Assembly: GCA_002385605.1 (NCBI GenBank)
Contig: DGDU01000043.1
Coordinates: 1 to 18,256 of the forward strand
DNA from: Christensenella sp. UBA3944
GTDB taxonomy: Bacteria; Bacillota; Clostridia; Christensenellales; DTU072
Direction of reading: 5' to 3'
Length of the DNA stretch: 18,256 nt
The position numbers and the translations under genes are program-made. The notes below the pieces were generated by a model that searched no databases, had not been told where the DNA came from, and was given only the letters and a program-made list of their open reading frames with translations. This document shows positions 1-6,183 of this stretch, one piece after another. Position 1 is the first letter of the stretch, and each line of letters starts with the position of its first letter.

Positions 1-197
1 GCATATACTTCATAAACGAGAAGCCGGAAGGCAATAACAAGTATTATACCTATCACCTCATCTTCGAGGGCTGGTATCTCGACAAGAACCTCAAGGTTCC
101 CGCCAAGCTAGTAAACGAAAGGTTCGGCGAGGAGTTCGATTACGACATCCGCCTGTACCCGAGTTACATTGTAATAAAGTACCAGAAACAAGGCTAA
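1..197 (+). CDS. C-terminal fragment of a protein, possibly InlB-type repeat
   Basis: The reading frame is open from the window edge (first full codon at 3) and ends at TAA 195-197, giving the last 64 residues of a protein whose start lies outside the window. The fragment is rich in aromatic and charged residues. It contains FEGWYLDKNL followed about 20 residues later by IRLYPSYI. That order, a GWY-D-N core then a short LY-x-x beta strand, resembles the second half of InlB B-type (Listeria-Bacteroides) repeats found in surface proteins and lipoproteins of Firmicutes. The match is by eye only and the spacing is looser than in the classic repeat. A good terminator follows within 20 bases, so this is the end of a transcription unit. 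Function is unknown. Confidence 0.6.
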   Translation, partial: IYFINEKPEGNNKYYTYHLIFEGWYLDKNLKVPAKLVNERFGEEFDYDIRLYPSYIVIKYQKQG

Positions 198-216
198 TCC
201 TATAAATTACGATATG

Positions 217-247
217 AAAGCGCCCCAAGCGGGGCGCTTTTGTTTTG
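217..247 (+). terminator. Rho-independent terminator
   Basis: A perfect 10-bp stem (AAAGCGCCCC at 217-226 with GGGGCGCTTT at 231-240), a four-base loop and a T-rich tail (TTTTGTTTTG) lie 20 bases after the stop codon of the upstream partial gene. The A-rich left arm means it could also work on the other strand. Confidence 0.9.
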
Positions 248-282
248 TAATAAATACCGCTCCTTAAAAAATAATATAATGT

Positions 283-1284
283 ATGGAAATATTGACATCC
301 GTCCTTACATTTTTCGCGGGGCTGGGGGTGTTTCTCGCGGGGATGAAGCTTGTATCCTCCAACATGCAGGGGCTTGCCGCGAACAAGATAAAAGATACCC
401 TCAATAAGGTTTCGGACAACAAATTGGCGGGGGTGGGCCTCGGCGTGGGGGCTTCCTTCCTCATGCAAAGCTCGACGGCTACAACCGTGATAGTAATAAG
501 TATGGTAAACGCAGGGCTTATAAGCCTGTACCAGTCGGCGCTTATCATTATGGGCGCGAACATAGGCACCACATTTACCGTGCTTTTGTTTTCCGTCGGG
601 TACCTTCCTCTTAGCGAAATACTTGCCGTGAGCGCCCTCGCGGGCATATTCGTGGTTATCGCATCAAAAAACGAAAAGGTCACCCGAATCGGCTGGATCG
701 TCGCCGGATTCGGGTTTATATTTATCGGTTTGGATACGATGGAAAGGGCTGTCGTGTTGCTTAAGGACGCGCCATTTCTCGCAAAAGCCCTGTTGTCGCT
801 AGACAGCCTGGTCGTTTTAACGATTCTGGGGCTTTTATTCAGCGCAATAACGCAATCCAGCAACGCGACCACGGGCATAGTTATTACTCTCGCCCAGGCG
901 GGGCTTATGCCTATTACGGGCGCTTTTGCAGTGATTATGGGCAGCAATGTGGGCACCTGCGTTACGGCTATGCTTGCCGGTATGGGTACCGCCGTAAACG
1001 CGAGAAGGGCGGCGCTTATTCACCTTTTCTTTAACGCGGCGGGCGTTGTGCTGTTTTTGCCCTTCCTTCTTGTCGGGCGGCAGATGATAGAAAACGCCCT
1101 GAAATCGTCATTAAGCCCCTCGATGTGGGTGGCGTATTTCCATATAGCCTTTAATATCGTGACCACTTTGGCGCTTCTGCCCTTTGCAAAATCGCTAACA
1201 GATTTGTCCGTAAAGGTTATACCCGAAGTAAAGAAGGAAGCCAAGAAGTTAAAAAAAGTCAAAAAAGTTTACAAAATCAATTGA
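283..1284 (+). CDS. Na/Pi-cotransporter family protein (short form, no PhoU domain)
   Basis: This 333-residue membrane protein belongs to the Na+/phosphate cotransporter family (PF02690; relatives NptA, YjbB and animal SLC34). The family moves phosphate with sodium across the cytoplasmic membrane, although some bacterial members have no proven substrate. Both inverted repeats are visible. Each carries the signature glutamine-serine-serine (QSSTATT at 62-68, QSSNATTG at 191-198) and a paired G-N-G-T element (GANIGTT at 91-97, GSNVGTC at 220-226). Hydrophobic segments run through most of the protein. The tail after about 305 is basic and lysine-rich. Many Firmicutes homologues have roughly 550 residues with a C-terminal PhoU-like domain, which is absent here. 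The start is uncertain: there is no Shine-Dalgarno sequence, and a TATAAT sits at 275-280, directly before the ATG. The ATG at 283 keeps the conserved first helix; a TTG at 292 is an alternative. Confidence 0.88.
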   Translation: MEILTSVLTFFAGLGVFLAGMKLVSSNMQGLAANKIKDTLNKVSDNKLAGVGLGVGASFLMQSSTATTVIVISMVNAGLISLYQSALIIMGANIGTTFTVLLFSVGYLPLSEILAVSALAGIFVVIASKNEKVTRIGWIVAGFGFIFIGLDTMERAVVLLKDAPFLAKALLSLDSLVVLTILGLLFSAITQSSNATTGIVITLAQAGLMPITGAFAVIMGSNVGTCVTAMLAGMGTAVNARRAALIHLFFNAAGVVLFLPFLLVGRQMIENALKSSLSPSMWVAYFHIAFNIVTTLALLPFAKSLTDLSVKVIPEVKKEAKKLKKVKKVYKIN

Positions 1285-1310
1285 CATCTTATCCTGGTTG
1301 AGTATATAAT
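1281..1310 (+). promoter_or_regulatory. SigA-type promoter for the condensation-like gene
   Basis: A perfect -35 (TTGACA, 1281-1286) and a perfect -10 (TATAAT, 1305-1310) are separated by 18 bases, 31 bases before the ATG at 1341. The -35 overlaps the TGA stop codon (1282-1284) of the preceding cotransporter gene, so the two genes are packed without a spacer. Confidence 0.88.
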
Positions 1311-1340
1311 GTGATTAGATACTAAATCACGGAGCATACT

Positions 1341-2660
1341 ATGAATATGAAAGTTGAGATGTGGGATAAGATGCAGCACATTATGGCGCGGTATAACGAT
1401 CATATGGTGCATGTGCTCGCCAGGTTTGAGGGGGAGTTGGACGCGCCTATCATCAAGAAGGCTTTCGAGCTTGCCATAAATAAAGTTAAAATCTTAAAAT
1501 CCGTTTTTGTCTGGGGCCTTAATGAGCCCAGCTGGCGGGAGATAGAAAACTTTGATGTAAACGATGTGTTTTTCTTTTGCGAGCCGGACAAAGACCCTCT
1601 GTCCTTTGCCGAAGAAAAGCTTCTTACAATAATTAAGGAGACCAAAGAGGCGCAGATAAAGGTATGGCACATAAGGCACAAGGGCAAGGATATGCTTGCC
1701 GTGCTTCTTAACCACATGTGCTTCGACGGCGCCGATACCAAAGTGTTTTTGTACTATGTAGCCAAAATCTATAACGACCTTTTGAGGGGCGGCAACGGCA
1801 GATTGCCCATAAAGCAGGGCGCAAGGGACTCGCAGCAGGTTTACAAGGGCCTCACACCCGAAGAGTATGACGAGGCCATGAAACTTATAAGCTACAGCAA
1901 AAAGCAGAAGGCAAGAATTTCTTACCCCTTCGAGAGCGCCCCCTGCAAAGAGCGCTACCCGAAAATAAACAAGCTGGTTATAGATAAAGACATGTTTGCC
2001 CGACTTAAGGCAAGGACAAAAGAAGAGGGCGTGTCGCTAAACGATATTATGCTTGCCGCCTTCTTCCGCGCTACTCACAAGTTTGTAAAGCTCAAAGAAG
2101 GGCAAACGCTTGGCATACCCAATATGGTGGATTTGAGGAGGTATCTTAAAAACGGCGAAACCGAGGGGCTTTGCAACCTCACATCGATGGTTGTAAGCAA
2201 CATAGGCGACGACATCGGCAAGGATATCTTCGAAACGGTAAGAAAGGTTAAAGACAACATGGACGCCCTTAAAAGCCATTACCCGGGCCTGCACGGGCTG
2301 CCCCTTCTTAAAAAGGTGCTGGATATAATACCTTACCCCATCGCGCGCTTCCTTATAGGCACATTCTTTAAGAATCCGCTTATAGGGGTTAGCAACATAG
2401 GCATAATAGACGAAAAGCGTTTTGCCTTCGACGGGGCAGAGGTAGGGGATGTCTATATGACGGGCTCGGTAAAGTATCCGCCCTATATGCAGCTTGCGAT
2501 TTCTACTTTCCGCAATACCGTAACGCACACCGTAGCCGTGTACGGCACCCGCAAAGACCACGAAATGTTTGATAAGATGCTTAAGTATTACAATAACGAA
2601 TTAAAGGTATTTATAGAAAACAGAAGCGCGGCGGGAGAAGGCGAATACAAGGCAAGCTGA
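1341..2660 (+). CDS. Condensation-domain-like (CoA-dependent) acyltransferase
   Basis: This 439-residue protein looks like the condensation / alcohol O-acetyltransferase / WS-DGAT superfamily. Its fold is a two-lobed chloramphenicol-acetyltransferase type with an HHxxxDG catalytic motif between the lobes. Here the motif reads NHMCFDG (124-130): the second histidine (H125), the aspartate (D129) and the glycine (G130) are kept, and the first histidine is asparagine. That change is tolerated because the second histidine is the catalytic base. Other family-like features are DLRRYL near 264, a region around NLTSMVVSNIG (about 279-289) and a later VSNIGIIDE segment typical of the second lobe. There is no signal peptide and no carrier-protein or adenylation domain, so it is a stand-alone enzyme; donor and acceptor are unknown. 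GGAG at 1331-1334 is a good ribosome binding site. The gene has its own promoter and terminator and so forms a single-gene unit. Confidence 0.7.
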   Translation: MNMKVEMWDKMQHIMARYNDHMVHVLARFEGELDAPIIKKAFELAINKVKILKSVFVWGLNEPSWREIENFDVNDVFFFCEPDKDPLSFAEEKLLTIIKETKEAQIKVWHIRHKGKDMLAVLLNHMCFDGADTKVFLYYVAKIYNDLLRGGNGRLPIKQGARDSQQVYKGLTPEEYDEAMKLISYSKKQKARISYPFESAPCKERYPKINKLVIDKDMFARLKARTKEEGVSLNDIMLAAFFRATHKFVKLKEGQTLGIPNMVDLRRYLKNGETEGLCNLTSMVVSNIGDDIGKDIFETVRKVKDNMDALKSHYPGLHGLPLLKKVLDIIPYPIARFLIGTFFKNPLIGVSNIGIIDEKRFAFDGAEVGDVYMTGSVKYPPYMQLAISTFRNTVTHTVAVYGTRKDHEMFDKMLKYYNNELKVFIENRSAAGEGEYKAS

Positions 2661-2676
2661 CAAAACAAATTAAAGC

Positions 2677-2706
2677 AAAGAGGGTTCCCCAAAGGGAGCC
2701 CTTTTT
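2677..2706 (+). terminator. Rho-independent terminator
   Basis: The stem AGGGTTCCC (2681-2689) pairs with GGGAGCCCT (2694-2702), including one G-T pair, around a four-base loop (CAAA). It is flanked by A-rich bases on the left and TTTTT on the right. It lies 17 bases after the stop of the condensation-like gene. Confidence 0.88.
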
Positions 2707-2796
2707 ATTATTCGGACAACGGGCGCGAAAGCCCCCGATTCTGCCCTGTTTGCCTTATTCAAATGGCACGGCGTAGTTCGGTTATAAGTTTGCCAC

Positions 2797-2825
2797 TTGA
2801 TTATTGGGCGATTTTGTATTACAAT
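2797..2825 (+). promoter_or_regulatory. Probable SigA promoter for luxS operon
   Basis: TTGATT (2797-2802) and TACAAT (2820-2825) are separated by exactly 17 bases, 35 bases before the preferred luxS start. A second -10-like TATAAC follows at 2828-2833. I see no S-box (SAM riboswitch) in the 2707-2860 interval, although luxS belongs to SAM recycling. Confidence 0.65.
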
Positions 2826-2850
2826 TATATAACATAAAGGCTTGATTTAT

Positions 2851-2856
2851 GGGGAG
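2851..2856 (+). promoter_or_regulatory. Ribosome binding site that decides the luxS start
   Basis: GGGGAG lies four bases before the ATG at 2861. An in-frame ATG at 2849 overlaps this site and has only a weak AAAGG further upstream. The downstream ATG also gives the family-typical N terminus, with 11 residues up to and including FTVDH. Confidence 0.75.
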
Positions 2857-2860
2857 TAAA

Positions 2861-3397
2861 ATGGAAACTATACCCTCTTTTACCGTAGACCACTTGAAGT
2901 TAAAGTCCGGGCTGTTTGTTGCCCGTAAAGATAGAATCGGCGACGCCGTTGTTACAACTTTCGATTTAAGGCTTAAACGCCCTTACCACGACCCCGTTAT
3001 GGATACGGGTTCTGTTCACGCTCTCGAGCATATCTGCGCCACTTATTTAAGAAACGACCCCCTGTGGGGCGAAAGGGTCATTTACTTCGGGCCCATGGGC
3101 TGCCGCACGGGGTTTTACCTTATTATGGCGGGCGACCTTACTTCCGAAGATGTGCTGCCCCTCGTGGAGCGCACATTTGATTTCGCCTCCGACTTCGAGG
3201 GCGAAATACCCGGCGCCACCCCGAAAGAGTGCGGCTTCTGCGTGGATATGGACCTGGAGCTTGCCAAAGCCGACGCCGCCATGTATTACAACATCCTGAT
3301 ATCTCCGAAAAAAGAAAATCTGCATTACCCTGTAAAAAAGCCTCGTAAGCCCAAACTAAGTAAAGAGGAACAAAATAAAGGAGGCGAAGATGATTGA
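2861..3397 (+). CDS. luxS: S-ribosylhomocysteine lyase LuxS
   Basis: LuxS cleaves S-ribosylhomocysteine to homocysteine and 4,5-dihydroxy-2,3-pentanedione, the precursor of autoinducer-2. It is a cytoplasmic homodimeric metalloenzyme of the activated methyl cycle. From the chosen start the product has 178 residues, slightly longer than the usual 155-170. The metal site is intact: HALEH (H53 and H57 from this start) and the distal cysteine in KECGF (C124). The catalytic cysteine is in GPMGCRTGFY (C81), and the substrate-binding arginine lies in FDLRL. The C terminus ends in a lysine-rich tail (KKPRKPKLSKEEQNK), partly because that stretch of DNA also forms the AAAGGAGG ribosome binding site of the next gene. 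The genes overlap by 8 bases. An alternative start at 2849 would add four residues. Confidence 0.96.
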   Translation: METIPSFTVDHLKLKSGLFVARKDRIGDAVVTTFDLRLKRPYHDPVMDTGSVHALEHICATYLRNDPLWGERVIYFGPMGCRTGFYLIMAGDLTSEDVLPLVERTFDFASDFEGEIPGATPKECGFCVDMDLELAKADAAMYYNILISPKKENLHYPVKKPRKPKLSKEEQNKGGEDD

Positions 3398-4505
3398 TCC
3401 CAGAGTAAAAAAGCTCGCCAAAGTGCTGGTGCACTATTCCTGCGGGCTTAAAAGGGGAGAAAAAATTCTTATAGAGGCAAGAGGGGTAGATTACTCTGTT
3501 GTTAGCGCCATATTGGAAGAGGTTGAGGCCGCGGGCGGGCTGCCCTTCGTAAGCATGATAGATAACAGGGTGCAAAGATCCATCCTTAAGATGATGACAA
3601 AGGAACTGGCCGACGAAATGGCAAAGTTCGACGGCTTCAGAATGTCTGAGATGAACGCTTATATAGGCATAAGGGGCGGCAACAACTGCTACGAGTCGGG
3701 CGATGTCGAGCCGCAAAGGACGCAGATATACGACAAGTATTATTCCCACCCCGTGCACCACGAGCTTAGGGTAGGTAAGACCAAGTGGGTTGTGCTGCGC
3801 TACCCCACCGAAGGAATGAGCCAGCTTGCCCGTATGTCCACCGACGCCTTCGAGGATTTTTACTTTAAGGTATGCACCTTGGACTACGGCAAGATGGACA
3901 GGGCGATGGATAGCCTCTGCAAGCTTATCGCGGTAACTGACAAGGTAAGAATTGTAGCCAAGGATACAGATTTATCCTTCAGCATAAAAGGCATGGGCAG
4001 CGAGAAGTGCTCGGGCCTTCGCAATATACCCGACGGCGAGGTTTATACGGCGCCCGTAAGGGACAGCGTTAACGGCTATATCCACTACAATGTGCCCTCG
4101 ATAGAAAAGGGCATAGAGTTTAACGATGTACGCCTTACCTTCAAAAACGGCAAGATTATAGAGGCGACGGCAAACCATACCGAGCTTGCAAACAGCATAT
4201 TCGACACCGACGAGGGCGCAAGGTATGTGGGCGAGTTTGCCTTCGGGCTTAACCCATATATAACCGAGCCCATCGGGGACATACTGTTTGACGAAAAGAT
4301 ATCGGGCTCGATACACTTTACCCCCGGCAGCTGTTATGACGATGTTTACAACGGCAACAAGAGCGCCATCCATTGGGATCTGGTGCAGGTGCACACTCCC
4401 AAATACGGCGGTGGCGAGATATATTTCGACGGCAAACTTATCCGCAAAGACGGAAGGTTTGTGTTGCCCGAACTAATGGGCTTGAATCCCGAAAACTTAA
4501 TGTAA
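3390..4505 (+). CDS. M29 family aminopeptidase (AmpS/PepS type)
   Basis: This 371-residue cytoplasmic metallo-aminopeptidase belongs to peptidase family M29 and removes N-terminal residues from peptides. The family's metal-ligand pattern is visible in the C-terminal half: E217 in NIPDGEVYTAP, E282 in GEFAFGLNP, H309 in SGSIHFTPG, and H328 with D330 in AIHWDLV. The final YFDGKLIRKDGRFV strand is also typical. Length is a little below the 400-410 of characterised members. AAAGGAGG at 3377-3384, inside the end of luxS, places the start at the ATG 3390. The 8-base overlap with luxS and the 6-base gap to the next gene indicate one mRNA and coupled translation. I see no specific metabolic reason for the pairing with luxS; peptide turnover is the only inference. 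Confidence 0.93.
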   Translation: MIDPRVKKLAKVLVHYSCGLKRGEKILIEARGVDYSVVSAILEEVEAAGGLPFVSMIDNRVQRSILKMMTKELADEMAKFDGFRMSEMNAYIGIRGGNNCYESGDVEPQRTQIYDKYYSHPVHHELRVGKTKWVVLRYPTEGMSQLARMSTDAFEDFYFKVCTLDYGKMDRAMDSLCKLIAVTDKVRIVAKDTDLSFSIKGMGSEKCSGLRNIPDGEVYTAPVRDSVNGYIHYNVPSIEKGIEFNDVRLTFKNGKIIEATANHTELANSIFDTDEGARYVGEFAFGLNPYITEPIGDILFDEKISGSIHFTPGSCYDDVYNGNKSAIHWDLVQVHTPKYGGGEIYFDGKLIRKDGRFVLPELMGLNPENLM

Positions 4506-4511
4506 TAAGTT

Positions 4512-5744
4512 ATGAGCGAAAAAACAAAACAAAATATAGTAGTCCGAAAGCCGAGCAAGCTTTTATATTGGCTTATGGTACCCCCCGCCAAGCTGCTTGC
4601 CAAACTTCTTTTCGGCTTCAGAGTCCATAAAGACAAGCTAATCAGCAAGGTCAAAGGCCCCATGGTCGTTATCGGCACCCATTCCTGCACGATGGATGTC
4701 GCCTTTATGATGATTGCGCTTATGCCCCGTCCGCTTAACATCGTTTGCGGGCGGGATGTTTTTACCTGGAAGCCCGTAAAACCCCTCCTCAGGATGGCGG
4801 GGCTTATACCCATAAGCCAATTTGAGATGGACTTGGGAAGCATAAGAACGATGAAAAAGGCCGTCGAGATGGGCTGCAGCCTCTCGCTATTCCCCGAGGG
4901 CAAGCGATCTATTGACGGCAGAAACCTTCATTACATTTCGCCCAGCCTGGCAAAGTTTTTGAAGTTTATGGACGCCGCGGTGGTTATGTGCCACAACAAC
5001 GGCGGCTATTGCGTAAGCCCGCGCTGGTCGAGGGCCAAAAGAAGGGGCAGGGTAACACAGGTTACAAAGCTTCTCTTTACCGTCGAGCAGCTGCGCTCTA
5101 TGAGCGTGGACGAAGTCTACAAAAAGCTCAAAGAGGAGTTTACATACAACGATAATCTTTACCAGAGGGAGCATAACCTGAAGGTAAGATGCAAAAAGCC
5201 CGCCCTTGGGCTGCATTACCTCTTGTACAAATGCCCCAACTGCGGCGCCGAGTACGAGATGGAATCGACGGATAACGAGATTTTCTGCAAGGTTTGCGGT
5301 AACGCCGCCACGGTAACCGAGTACGGCGAAATAATCGCCAAAGAAAACAGCGTGGCGTACTCGAGGCTGGATATCTGGTACGACTACGAAAAAGAATCCG
5401 TCCGCGAAGAAATCGCGAGGCCCGATTTCTATATTTCCCACCCGGTAAAGTGGAGGGTAAACGACCCCGACACAAACATCTATCACGATATGGGCGAGGG
5501 CGAACTGTATATCAATTCCTCCGAGATAGGCTTCGAGGGCAAGGACTTAAACGGCGGCAGGAAGAGCATAGTTATCCCGCTCAAATACCTCTTTACAGTC
5601 GTGCAGAAGGTGGACGAGGCCATAGACCTTACGGTGGACGGGGTTATTAACAGGTTCTACTTCAAAGACAAAAAGTACAGCGCCAAATACAACCTTATTG
5701 TGGAGGAATCCTTCAGAAAGATTCACGGGTTGGATAAGAATTAG
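4512..5744 (+). CDS. PlsC-type acyltransferase with zinc ribbon and C-terminal beta domain
   Basis: The N-terminal 200 residues of this 410-residue protein match the lysophospholipid (1-acylglycerol-3-phosphate) acyltransferase family. A hydrophobic segment near 18-35 is followed by the H-X4-D catalytic motif (H57, D62 in THSCTMD) and the substrate motif FPEGKRS (127-133). This suggests transfer of an acyl group to a glycerophospholipid at the membrane. Two parts are then added that PlsC does not have: a CxxC-x14-CxxC zinc ribbon (C241, C244, C259, C262) and a beta-rich stretch from about 325 (GEGELYINSSEIGFEGKD onward) that resembles a PH/GRAM-like fold by its strand pattern. The fusion itself is read directly; the fold of the C-terminal part is inference. 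The start has little Shine-Dalgarno and probably depends on coupling to the aminopeptidase gene six bases upstream. Confidence 0.85.
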   Translation: MSEKTKQNIVVRKPSKLLYWLMVPPAKLLAKLLFGFRVHKDKLISKVKGPMVVIGTHSCTMDVAFMMIALMPRPLNIVCGRDVFTWKPVKPLLRMAGLIPISQFEMDLGSIRTMKKAVEMGCSLSLFPEGKRSIDGRNLHYISPSLAKFLKFMDAAVVMCHNNGGYCVSPRWSRAKRRGRVTQVTKLLFTVEQLRSMSVDEVYKKLKEEFTYNDNLYQREHNLKVRCKKPALGLHYLLYKCPNCGAEYEMESTDNEIFCKVCGNAATVTEYGEIIAKENSVAYSRLDIWYDYEKESVREEIARPDFYISHPVKWRVNDPDTNIYHDMGEGELYINSSEIGFEGKDLNGGRKSIVIPLKYLFTVVQKVDEAIDLTVDGVINRFYFKDKKYSAKYNLIVEESFRKIHGLDKN

Positions 5745-5765
5745 CCGCAACTGTTAATCGAAACA

Positions 5766-5800
5766 AAAAAGCCCTCCGGCAGCACGCCTGAGGGCTTTTT
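5766..5800. terminator. Bidirectional rho-independent terminator
   Basis: AAAAAGCCCTC (5766-5776) and GAGGGCTTTTT (5790-5800) form an 11-bp stem around a 13-base loop. The A run on one side and T run on the other let it terminate the luxS operon on the plus strand and the small lipoprotein gene on the minus strand. Confidence 0.93.
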
Positions 5801-5823
5801 GGTGTTTTCTTTATTTCTTTACC

Positions 5824-6018
5824 TCACGGTCGTCGAAATGCAGTATCATTTTCGGGGTCGGGCGGCATCGCACGCTCGGAGCCGGTTATCTGAACCATCA
5901 TGAGTATCTGGTTGCCGTCACGAAAATGAATGTTATAAACCTTGTTATTGCACGCCGCGAGCGTGATGGCGAGCAATAATAAAATGATAACAAGCACAGC
6001 AAAAACGGGCTTTTTCAT
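5824..6018 (-). CDS. Small lipoprotein, half InlB-like repeat, possible frameshift at its end
   Basis: This is a 64-residue protein. The start is the ATG at 6018-6016, with a GAGGGA ribosome binding site four bases upstream. Residues 1-19 are a basic N terminus and a hydrophobic core, then the lipobox LAAC (20-23), so a diacylglyceryl-modified lipoprotein on the outer face of the membrane is expected. The mature part begins VYNIHFRDGNQILMMVQ and continues to ERAMPPDP. This is the pattern of the first half of an InlB B-type repeat (VTF-DG...-V-GE--PP-DP). After PDP the frame ends quickly in DTAFRRP. The next frame continues as KMILHFDDREVKK and stops at 5811-5813, just before the terminator, so a one-base slip in the run of four C may be present. 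Function unknown. Confidence 0.68.
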   Translation of the reverse strand: MKKPVFAVLVIILLLLAITLAACNNKVYNIHFRDGNQILMMVQITGSERAMPPDPENDTAFRRP

Positions 6019-6057
6019 TTTGCTCCCTCTACATCTAAAAATCGATAGAGATAATTT

Positions 6058-6086
6058 ATCATATTGTTTGGAGCGAATCAATACAA
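6058..6086 (-). promoter_or_regulatory. SigA-like promoter for the small lipoprotein gene
   Basis: On the minus strand, TTGTAT (6086-6081) and TATGAT (6063-6058) are separated by 17 bases and lie about 40 bases before the lipoprotein start. Two of six bases in the -35 and one in the -10 differ from consensus. Confidence 0.5.
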
Positions 6087-6137
6087 AATACAAAAAATTC
6101 TTTAGGCAAAAATAAAGTTTTTGTGAGTGGGGCTATT

Positions 6138-6167
6138 TGAATAATTACACGCGTTTTTTGCATTCTA
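6138..6167 (+). promoter_or_regulatory. SigG-like (forespore) promoter for spoVT
   Basis: TGAATA (6138-6143) and CATTCTA (6161-6167) are separated by 17 bases. These fit the SigG pattern (-35 GNATR, -10 CATNNTA), and spoVT of Bacillus subtilis is known to be made from a SigG promoter. Transcription would begin about 6173, leaving a leader of only about ten bases that starts at the AAGGAG ribosome binding site (6173-6178). An alternative reading as a weak SigA promoter is TTGAAT at 6137 with a poor -10. Confidence 0.6.
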
Positions 6168-6183
6168 TCAACAAGGAGATTAT

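Noticed and set aside
264..956. 230-codon minus-strand open frame opposite the cotransporter gene
   Set aside because: The plus-strand frame holds both QSS repeats and the membrane helices; the antisense product is low-complexity and has no start signals.
2037..2561. Long minus-strand open frame inside the condensation-like gene (174 codons)
   Set aside because: It lies fully opposite a gene with clear family motifs, has no ribosome binding site, and its product shows no recognisable pattern.
2849..2860. Upstream ATG as start of luxS
   Set aside because: It overlaps the GGGGAG ribosome binding site of the ATG at 2861, and the shorter form matches the usual LuxS N terminus.
2707..2860. SAM riboswitch before luxS
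   Set aside because: None of the conserved S-box segments is present and the interval after the promoter is too short for one.
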